Of a stretch of DNA of 20,750 nucleotides, positions 14,826 to 20,750 are shown piece after piece. Source of the stretch: an uncultured Geobacteraceae bacterium (GTDB lineage Bacteria; Desulfobacterota; Desulfuromonadia; Geobacterales; Pseudopelobacteraceae); contig CAIRND010000002.1 in NCBI GenBank assembly GCA_903879825.1, positions 1 to 20,750 of the forward strand, read 5' to 3'. A program made the translations under genes and the position numbers. Numbering within the stretch: position 1 is the first letter of the stretch; each line of letters opens with the position of its first letter. The notes under the pieces are model-generated. The model saw only the letters and a program-made list of their open reading frames with translations. It did no database searches and was not told the DNA's origin.

Positions 14826-14905
14826 GTTCATCTATTGCCCCATAAAAGTGTTTTTATGTGGTTTACTCTGTGAAAAAAGTAAATGTATCTGCCGTTTCGT
14901 TTCGC

Positions 14906-14934
14906 TTGACGAGCGACCACATGTGTACTATTCT
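14906..14934 (+). promoter_or_regulatory. sigma-70 promoter of the phosphohexomutase gene
   Basis: TTGACG (14906-14911) and TATTCT (14929-14934) are separated by 17 bases, the ideal distance, giving a predicted start near 14941 and a leader of about 34 bases. A small palindrome CATAAAA-GTGT-TTTTATG at 14841-14858 lies upstream and might be an operator. Confidence 0.6.
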
Positions 14935-14974
14935 AACACGACAAAAGATGTCCTATTATGCCGGGAGGGGTACA

Positions 14975-16393
14975 ATGACTCAAATAACCTTTGGAACATC
15001 GGGCTGGCGCGGAATTCTGTGTGAGGATTTCACCTTTGACAATGTGAAAGTGGTTGTTCAGGCAATTGCTGATACCATTAAGGCGTCCGGTGAAGGTGAT
15101 AAAGGTGTTGTGATCGGCTGCGACACCCGCTTCATGGGGCAGCGCTTCGTCGAAGCTTCCGCCCGTGTCCTGGCTGGAGCCGGGGTCAAGGCCTTTATTT
15201 GTGAGCGTGATACTCCCACGCCGGTGATATCGTATGAAATTCTGCGGCGTGGTGCTGCCGGCGGCATCAACTTTACCGCCAGCCATAACCCGCCTGAGTA
15301 CAACGGTGTCAAGTTTTCCCCCTCTTCAGGAGGCCCGGCATTACCTGAAACTACCAATGAGATCGAGCGGCGCGCCAATGCCATGATCGGGACGGTATGC
15401 TACAAAGAACTACCGCTTGAGGCCGCTGGTTTTCAGGGCCTTATGGAACGCATAAATCCGCAGGATGTTTATCTGAAAGCTCTCGAGCAGAAGGTTGATT
15501 TTGACGTGATAAAGCGTCTGGGTAAAGTGGCGCTCAACCCGTTGTATGGCACAGCCCGTGGTTATCTGGATGAACCGCTCCGCTCACGTGGCATTCCCTA
15601 TACAATCATAAATGACCATCTTGATCCTTATTTCGGCGGTCAACCACCCGAGCCGTCTGAGGCTCACATTCCTGATTTCATCTCCTTAGTCAAAAGTGAT
15701 TCCGATATTAAGCTTGGCCTGGCCACTGATGGTGATGCTGACCGTTTTGGTATTCTGGACGCAGATGGCAGTTATATTGAACCGAATTATATCATCGCCC
15801 TGCTGCTGGATTATCTGATTCGGGTACGCAAGTTGGAGGGTGGGGTGGCTCGCAGCGTGGCGACCTCGCACCTTATTGATGCTGTTGCAAAAAAACATGG
15901 CGTCCCGGTGTATGAAACGCCGGTCGGTTTCAAGTATATCGGTGAACTGATCAGCCAGGACAAACTGGTTATTGGTGGAGAAGAGAGTGCCGGACTGACG
16001 ATCAAGGGGCATGTGCCGGAGAAGGATGGTATTCTGGCCTGTTTCCTGGTGGCAGAAATGGTTGCGTATGAAGGGAAAAGTATTCGCGAACTTCTCGATA
16101 GGCTGTACGGCCAGGTGGGCTGTTATGTTACTCGCCGCGACAACCTTAAGCTTTCGGCGGAGCTGGAAATCGCCTATAAAAATAAAATAAATGCGCTTCC
16201 GTCGGAGATAGCGGGGACGAAAGTCAGTGAAATAATCAGAGTTGATGGAACCAAGTTGTTACTCGCTGACGGCAGTTGGATGCTGTTCCGTAAATCGGGG
16301 ACCGAGCCGGTAGTGCGGTTGTATGGTGAGGCGAGCAACGATGCACGCCTTGCAGAGGTGATGGCAGCAGGACGGAAATTTATACTGAACTGA
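14975..16393 (+). CDS. alpha-D-phosphohexomutase (phosphoglucomutase/phosphomannomutase family)
   Basis: This enzyme interconverts hexose 1- and 6-phosphates via a phosphoserine, supplying sugar nucleotides for cell-surface polysaccharide or glycogen. I use ATG at 14975 (472 residues): GGGAGGGG at 14963-14970 is an ideal ribosome site and the protein then opens MTQITFGTSGWRGI, the usual start. The longer frame from 14858 runs through the promoter and is rejected. Motifs present are TASHNPPEYNG with phospho-acceptor S103, metal loop DGDADR at 252-257, sugar-specificity loop GGEES at 334-338, and phosphate-binding RKSGTEP at 439-445. The GGEES loop favours glucose over mannose, but substrate cannot be settled from sequence alone. 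nifU follows 33 bases later. Confidence 0.93.
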   Translation: MTQITFGTSGWRGILCEDFTFDNVKVVVQAIADTIKASGEGDKGVVIGCDTRFMGQRFVEASARVLAGAGVKAFICERDTPTPVISYEILRRGAAGGINFTASHNPPEYNGVKFSPSSGGPALPETTNEIERRANAMIGTVCYKELPLEAAGFQGLMERINPQDVYLKALEQKVDFDVIKRLGKVALNPLYGTARGYLDEPLRSRGIPYTIINDHLDPYFGGQPPEPSEAHIPDFISLVKSDSDIKLGLATDGDADRFGILDADGSYIEPNYIIALLLDYLIRVRKLEGGVARSVATSHLIDAVAKKHGVPVYETPVGFKYIGELISQDKLVIGGEESAGLTIKGHVPEKDGILACFLVAEMVAYEGKSIRELLDRLYGQVGCYVTRRDNLKLSAELEIAYKNKINALPSEIAGTKVSEIIRVDGTKLLLADGSWMLFRKSGTEPVVRLYGEASNDARLAEVMAAGRKFILN

Positions 16394-16426
16394 AATTAAA
16401 TACACAATTTTTTAAGGAGATGCATC

Positions 16427-17299
16427 ATGTGGGATTATACACCAATAGTTAAGGACCATTTTTTGAACCCCCGCAATGTCGGGGAAATAACGGATGCCGA
16501 CGCAGTTGGAGAAGTTGGCAGTCTGGCCTGTGGAGATGCTCTTAAGCTGTACCTCAAGCTTGATGACGATAAAGATACGATTATTGACGCAAAATTTCAG
16601 ACTTTCGGCTGTGCCAGTGCCATCGCTTCTTCATCTGCACTGACAGAAATGGTTAAGGGGAAAACACTTGATGAGGCGCTGGCTGTCAGTAACCAGGATA
16701 TTGCTGATTTTCTTGGTGGACTGCCGGAAGAAAAGATGCACTGCTCGGTCATGGGGCAGGAAGCTCTTGAGGTGGCAATATTTAAATATCGCGGCATGGA
16801 TATACCGCAGCACGATAGCGAACATGATCATGGCCATGCCTACCCGGATTATGAGGGTGAGATTGTCTGTAAATGTTTCGGCATCACTGACACCTTTCTT
16901 AAAAAAGTAATTGAGACCAATAGCCTGACAACTGCAGAGCAGGTGACAAACTTTACCAAAGCCGGTGGTGCCTGCGGTGGCTGCATTCCGAAGATAAAGG
17001 AACTGATCGCTCAGGTGCTGGGCGAAGCGGCGGCACAAACCCGTGTGCGTCCTGAAAAACTATCCAATATGAAGAAGATGCAGCTGATTCAGGAAGTGCT
17101 GGAACGCGACATCCGTCCGCTTTTGTGGGCTGACGGTGGTGATCTTGAGCTGATCGATATTGATGGTGCCAAAGTTCAGGTGGCATTCCGCAAGGCCTGT
17201 GCCGGTTGTGCCTCGTCCGGCAATACCGCCCGCATGGTTGAAGCAAAACTGCGTGATTTAGTCGCTGAGGATATTGTGGTAGAGGAGGTCTCTCAATGA
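16427..17299 (+). CDS. nifU: NifU iron-sulfur cluster scaffold, full-length three-domain form
   Basis: NifU assembles [2Fe-2S] and [4Fe-4S] clusters using sulfur from NifS. The 290 residues hold all three domains: an IscU-like N-terminus with C35, C62 and C106 (the same numbers as in Azotobacter vinelandii NifU), a central BFD-like [2Fe-2S] domain with C148, C150, C183 and C186, and a C-terminal Nfu domain with C258/C261 in ACAGCASSGNT. The linker between the first two domains is His/Asp rich (HDSEHDHGH, 129-137). AAGGAG at 16413-16418 is the ribosome site. The stop overlaps nifS by ATGA. No nitrogenase genes are near, so it may serve general Fe-S assembly in this organism. Confidence 0.96.
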   Translation: MWDYTPIVKDHFLNPRNVGEITDADAVGEVGSLACGDALKLYLKLDDDKDTIIDAKFQTFGCASAIASSSALTEMVKGKTLDEALAVSNQDIADFLGGLPEEKMHCSVMGQEALEVAIFKYRGMDIPQHDSEHDHGHAYPDYEGEIVCKCFGITDTFLKKVIETNSLTTAEQVTNFTKAGGACGGCIPKIKELIAQVLGEAAAQTRVRPEKLSNMKKMQLIQEVLERDIRPLLWADGGDLELIDIDGAKVQVAFRKACAGCASSGNTARMVEAKLRDLVAEDIVVEEVSQ

Positions 17300-18471
17300 A
17301 AGAGATTTATCTCGACAACAATGCGACCACCAAGGTTGATGAAGCGGTGTTTGAGGAGATGCGTCCCTATTTCTGCGAACTGTATGGTAATCCCAGTTCA
17401 ATGCATTTTTTTGGCGGCCAGGTGCAGAGCAAAGTAAACGAAGCCAGAGTCCGTGTCGCGGAACTTTTGGGGGCTTCACCGGATGAAATTATTTTTACCG
17501 CCTGCGGCACAGAAAGCGACAACGCCGCGATCCGTTCGGCACTGGAAGTATTCCCTGATCGTCGTCACATCATAACCTCACGCGTTGAACATCCAGCGGT
17601 TCTTACTCAATGCCGCAATCTTCGCCAGAAAGGTTACCGGGTTACGGAAATCGGCGTTGATGGTGCCGGTCGCCTTGACATAGAAGAATTGAAAGCAGCA
17701 ATTGATACCGATACGGCAATCGTATCGCTCATGTGGGCCAACAACGAGACCGGGGTTATCTTCCCGGTAGAAGAGGCAGCGGCCATCGCGCAATCGAAAG
17801 GTGCTCTTTTTCACAGTGATGCTGTTCAGGCCATTGGCAAAATTCCTATCAACATGGCCGCTTCAACTATCGATATGCTCTCCCTTTCCGGCCATAAACT
17901 GCATGCACCCAAGGGAATAGGAGTTCTGTATCTGCGTCGCGGCACTCCGTTTCGGCCTTTTCTGGTGGGAGGGCATCAGGAAAAGAGCCGCCGTGCCGGT
18001 ACCGAAAATGCTGCTGCCATCATTGCACTGGGCAAGGCGTGTCAACTGGCGGGACAGCATATGGAGGCCGAAAATACGACCGTTAAAGCCATGCGTGACC
18101 ACCTGCAGGACGCTCTTATGACGGCGATTCCCCACGCCCGCATCAATGGCGGCGGGGCTGAAAGATTGCCCAATACCACCTCAATTGCTTTTGAATTTGT
18201 CGAGGGGGAAGCGATACTGCTGCTGCTGTCCGAGTTTGGAATATGTGCTTCGTCCGGGAGTGCCTGCACTTCGGGGTCGCTGGAGCCGTCACATGTACTG
18301 CGAGCCATGGGTGTGCCGTTCACCTGTGCTCATGGATCAATTCGTTTTTCACTGTCCCGCTATACAACGGAGGCAGAAATTGCCACCGTTATCCGCGAGA
18401 TGCCTCCCATAATTGCTCGTCTGCGACAGATGTCACCTTTTGGCAGGGAGCACCTGGCAGGAAAAGCGTAG
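17296..18471 (+). CDS. nifS: NifS cysteine desulfurase
   Basis: This PLP enzyme takes sulfur from cysteine and passes it to NifU. The 391 residues include the PLP lysine K201 in SLSGHKLHAPKG, H99 in VEHPAV, and active-site cysteine C324 in SSGSACTSGSLEPSHVL, one residue offset from Azotobacter NifS K202 and C325. The length and class I active-site loop fit NifS/IscS. The start overlaps the nifU stop as ATGA, so translation is coupled. A strong terminator follows about 20 bases after the stop, ending the phosphohexomutase-nifU-nifS transcript. Confidence 0.96.
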   Translation: MKEIYLDNNATTKVDEAVFEEMRPYFCELYGNPSSMHFFGGQVQSKVNEARVRVAELLGASPDEIIFTACGTESDNAAIRSALEVFPDRRHIITSRVEHPAVLTQCRNLRQKGYRVTEIGVDGAGRLDIEELKAAIDTDTAIVSLMWANNETGVIFPVEEAAAIAQSKGALFHSDAVQAIGKIPINMAASTIDMLSLSGHKLHAPKGIGVLYLRRGTPFRPFLVGGHQEKSRRAGTENAAAIIALGKACQLAGQHMEAENTTVKAMRDHLQDALMTAIPHARINGGGAERLPNTTSIAFEFVEGEAILLLLSEFGICASSGSACTSGSLEPSHVLRAMGVPFTCAHGSIRFSLSRYTTEAEIATVIREMPPIIARLRQMSPFGREHLAGKA

Positions 18472-18491
18472 GGGGCTTTCATTTGAATGTG

Positions 18492-18527
18492 ACAAAGGGC
18501 GACTATATTTAGTCGCCCTTTGTTTTT
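18492..18527 (+). terminator. rho-independent terminator after nifS
   Basis: A perfect 13-base stem ACAAAGGGCGACT (18492-18504) pairs with 18511-18523 around a 6-base loop, followed by a run of five T (18523-18527). This is a textbook factor-independent terminator. Confidence 0.93.
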
Positions 18528-18612
18528 ACTGGTGAATTCGGGGAATTTGAGTAGAATGGCTCGACTCATTGGCTGTATGAGCTAAATTTTAACTGATGAT
18601 TTGGAGCCGGTT

Positions 18613-19914
18613 ATGGAAATAAAAATACCTGAAGTTGGCGAATCAGTGCGTGAGGCGTTGTTGGCCAAGTGGTTTAAAAAAAACGGCGATATTATCGCGC
18701 GTGATGAACCGATTTGTGAAATTGAAACTGATAAAATTACGCTTGATTTAAATGCCGATGCTGCGGGACGCCTCACCATAACGGTACTTGAAGGTACGAC
18801 GGTGACTGTCGGGGCAACAATTGGAATGATTGACGATCAGGCCGCGACGCCGGAGGCGGTCACAGATGTTCCAGAGGCCCCTCTGGTCGGAACAGCTGTT
18901 GAACCGCCATCGTCTCCATCCGTGCGGCGGGCGATGCGCGAACAGAATATTGCTCCGGACGAAGTAGCGGGGAGTGGTAAGGGGGGGCGCATCACGCTTG
19001 ATGACCTGTTTACCCGAATCGAAGAAAAATCAAAAATGCCGCCTGCATCACGGCCTGCCATGAGTGTCGATCCGGTGCCGGTCGTTCCTGAACGCCAAAG
19101 CATTCCTCCCGTGCCTGCTCAACTTGATGTAAGCCCCCCCTCTACCCCACAGGCTATTACTGAACCGGTGGGAAATGCCTCTGTGCACACAGAAGAATCA
19201 CCGATTTATGTCTCGGGACGTGAGGAACGCCGCCCGATGTCGCCTCTTCGTAAACGGGTTGCTGAACGTTTGGTGGCAGCTCGTCAGCAAACCGCCATGC
19301 TTACCACCTTTAACGAGGCGGATCTTTCCCACGTCAAGATGTTGCGCAGCACCTATCGCGATCATTTTCTGCAGCGGCACGGCATAGCACTTGGCTTTAT
19401 GCCTTTTTTCGTGAAGGCGTGCTGTGAAGCTCTCAAAGAATTTCCACTGGTTAATGCCAGCATTGACGGAAATGATATCGTATTTCACCATTATTATGAC
19501 ATCGGTGTGGCCATTGGGAGTGACAAAGGGTTGGTGGTGCCGGTTTTACGCAACGCCGATAGACTCAAGATGTTTGAAATTGATGCGGCAATTGCCGCCT
19601 TTTCAGAAAAAATTAAAACCAATCATCTGGCTATCTCTGATTTAGAGGGTGGCACTTTTACCATCAGCAATGGTGGCGTGTACGGATCGATGCTTTCCAC
19701 ACCTATTCTTAATCCTCCCCAGAGCGCTGTGCTCGGCATGCACGCTATCCAGGATCGACCGGTAGTGCGCGATGGGCAGATCGTGATCCGGCCGATGATG
19801 TATCTGGCTCTTTCCTACGATCACCGAATTATTGACGGTCGTGAGGCGGTTGGCTTTCTGAAAAAAGTCTGTGAATACATCGAAAATCCTGAAGAATTAC
19901 TGCTGGAAGGGTGA
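18613..19914 (+). CDS. sucB: 2-oxoglutarate dehydrogenase E2 (dihydrolipoyllysine succinyltransferase)
   Basis: This is the core transacylase of the 2-oxoglutarate dehydrogenase complex, moving succinyl groups to CoA. I use ATG at 18613 (433 residues) with GGAG at 18603-18606 upstream. The domains are one lipoyl domain (1-75; lipoyl-lysine K41 in ETDKI), an Ala/Pro linker, an E3-binding domain (about 100-135, SPSVRRAMREQNI), a second long Pro-rich linker, and the catalytic domain (about 205-433) with H404 and D408 in YDHRIIDG. LTTFNEADLS and the ETDKITLDLNA lipoyl site point to 2-oxoglutarate rather than pyruvate. No E1 gene adjoins it: upstream is the nifS terminator. lpdA follows 21 bases later. 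Confidence 0.94.
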   Translation: MEIKIPEVGESVREALLAKWFKKNGDIIARDEPICEIETDKITLDLNADAAGRLTITVLEGTTVTVGATIGMIDDQAATPEAVTDVPEAPLVGTAVEPPSSPSVRRAMREQNIAPDEVAGSGKGGRITLDDLFTRIEEKSKMPPASRPAMSVDPVPVVPERQSIPPVPAQLDVSPPSTPQAITEPVGNASVHTEESPIYVSGREERRPMSPLRKRVAERLVAARQQTAMLTTFNEADLSHVKMLRSTYRDHFLQRHGIALGFMPFFVKACCEALKEFPLVNASIDGNDIVFHHYYDIGVAIGSDKGLVVPVLRNADRLKMFEIDAAIAAFSEKIKTNHLAISDLEGGTFTISNGGVYGSMLSTPILNPPQSAVLGMHAIQDRPVVRDGQIVIRPMMYLALSYDHRIIDGREAVGFLKKVCEYIENPEELLLEG

Positions 19915-19935
19915 ACTTAAATGGAGGCTTTTAGC

Positions 19936-20750
19936 ATGTCTGAACAACAATATGACGTAATAATTATCGGCGCCGGTCCCGGAGGATACGTTGCTGCCAT
20001 CCGTGCCACCCAACTCGGAATGAAAGTTGCCGTAATTGAAAAACGCGTCACTCTTGGCGGTGTCTGCCTTAACGAAGGATGCATTCCGAGTAAGGCGTTG
20101 CTCGACTCCAGTGAACTTTTTTTACTGGCACGCGACAAATTTGCCCTGCATGGCATTACTATTGACCCTCCGCAGCTCGATCTTGACGTTATGATGCGGC
20201 GCAAAGAGGATGTCGTCAAGAAGCTGACTGATGGTATCGCGTATCTGTTCAAGAAAAACAAAATTGAACGATTCCTCGGATCAGCTGTTCTGAAGGGGGT
20301 CAATGCCGATGGGCACCATGTTGTAGAGCTGACGTCGCCTCAACCTCTGCCTGCATCCAGCGGTCAACAAAGCCTTCTGGAACCGGCTTCCACGCCCGCA
20401 GTGCTACTCACCGCTCCAAAAGTGATTCTTGCCACCGGTAGTGAAGCTTCCGGACTTCCGGGCATTTCCTTTGATGGACAGGTCGTGGTAACGGCACGTG
20501 AAGCTTTGTCCTTTGATCAGGTACCGGAACATCTGGTTGTAGCCGGCGCCGGCTTTATTGGTCTTGAGCTTGGTTCTGTCTGGCGGCGCCTTGGCGCTCA
20601 GGTCACCGTGATGGAGATGTTGCCGCAGATGCTGCCAAATGTTGATCGTCAGGTTGCCGATACGCTGCACCGCTCATTGCGCAAGCAGGGAATCCAGTTC
20701 AAGCTTAGCACGCGTATAACCGGTGTGCGCCGGATTGGTTCCAAGGCGAT
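19936..20750 (+). CDS. lpdA: dihydrolipoyl dehydrogenase (E3), 5' part
   Basis: E3 reoxidises the lipoyl group of E2, reducing NAD. The first 271 codons are present and the frame runs off the window end. ATG at 19936 is preferred over ATG 19921 because GGAGG at 19923-19927 lies 8 bases before it. Motifs are the FAD loop GAGPGG (12-17), the redox-active pair C44/C49 in GGVCLNEGCIPSK, the ATGS segment (166-169) and a second, NAD-binding GAGFIG loop. A Ser/Pro-rich stretch at about 133-158 before ATGS looks longer than in common homologues. It is cotranscribed with sucB. Confidence 0.95.
   Translation, partial: MSEQQYDVIIIGAGPGGYVAAIRATQLGMKVAVIEKRVTLGGVCLNEGCIPSKALLDSSELFLLARDKFALHGITIDPPQLDLDVMMRRKEDVVKKLTDGIAYLFKKNKIERFLGSAVLKGVNADGHHVVELTSPQPLPASSGQQSLLEPASTPAVLLTAPKVILATGSEASGLPGISFDGQVVVTAREALSFDQVPEHLVVAGAGFIGLELGSVWRRLGAQVTVMEMLPQMLPNVDRQVADTLHRSLRKQGIQFKLSTRITGVRRIGSKA

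Noticed and set aside
14858..14974. 39-residue N-terminal extension of the phosphohexomutase
   Set aside because: It would cover the promoter and lacks a ribosome site; ATG 14975 has both an ideal ribosome site and the family N-terminus.
19130..19148. C-run in sucB as a further repeat copy
   Set aside because: It encodes the Pro/Ser linker of E2 and has no hairpin or inverse partner.

Overview
The window reads like the chromosome of an anaerobic deltaproteobacterium-type organism, most plausibly in Geobacterales/Desulfuromonadia. This is inferred from the combination of a cytosolic Mvh-type [NiFe] hydrogenase with HdrA and MvhD, a full-length NifU-NifS pair, rich c-di-GMP signalling (Hpt-REC-REC-GGDEF and GAF-HD-GYP), and a 2-oxoglutarate dehydrogenase E2-E3 pair. 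No rRNA or tRNA gene is visible, so the assignment is tentative.

Layout. (1) 1-3477, plus strand: the 3' end of the hydrogenase large subunit, its maturation protease, HdrA and MvhD, chained by 4-base start/stop overlaps. This looks like an electron-bifurcation or H2-linked redox module; HdrB, HdrC and the small subunit are not in view. (2) 3445-3591: an inverted repeat whose left arm supplies the last codons of mvhD. (3) 3701-5636, plus: a TusA-family protein and a multidomain diguanylate cyclase with a TTG start. (4) 5667-5747: a G/C-run palindromic element between convergent genes. (5) 9464-5777, minus: nadK-recN and a GAF-HD-GYP c-di-GMP phosphodiesterase, probably one operon. (6) 9621-13034, minus: two small accessory genes (DUF2845, DUF2442) and valS. 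(7) 13157-13987: three copies of a palindromic C-run/G-run repeat, with a DUF559 PD-(D/E)XK-type nuclease gene between copies 2 and 3; copy 3 also encodes the nuclease's C-terminal tail. (8) 14106-14753, minus: an unrecognised secreted protein. (9) 14975-18471, plus: a phosphohexomutase with a good sigma-70 promoter, then nifU-nifS ending in a strong terminator. (10) 18613 to the window end, plus: sucB and the 5' part of lpdA.

The most interesting part is the DUF559 locus. Each repeat is a pair of inverted hairpin units, like a paired REP element, and a nuclease gene sits between two of them in the place where a REP-type transposase would be expected. A diverged fourth copy lies 7.5 kb away. 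I propose it as a candidate REPtron-like module that uses a DUF559 nuclease. The rest is mainly housekeeping, with smaller observations listed in the findings.
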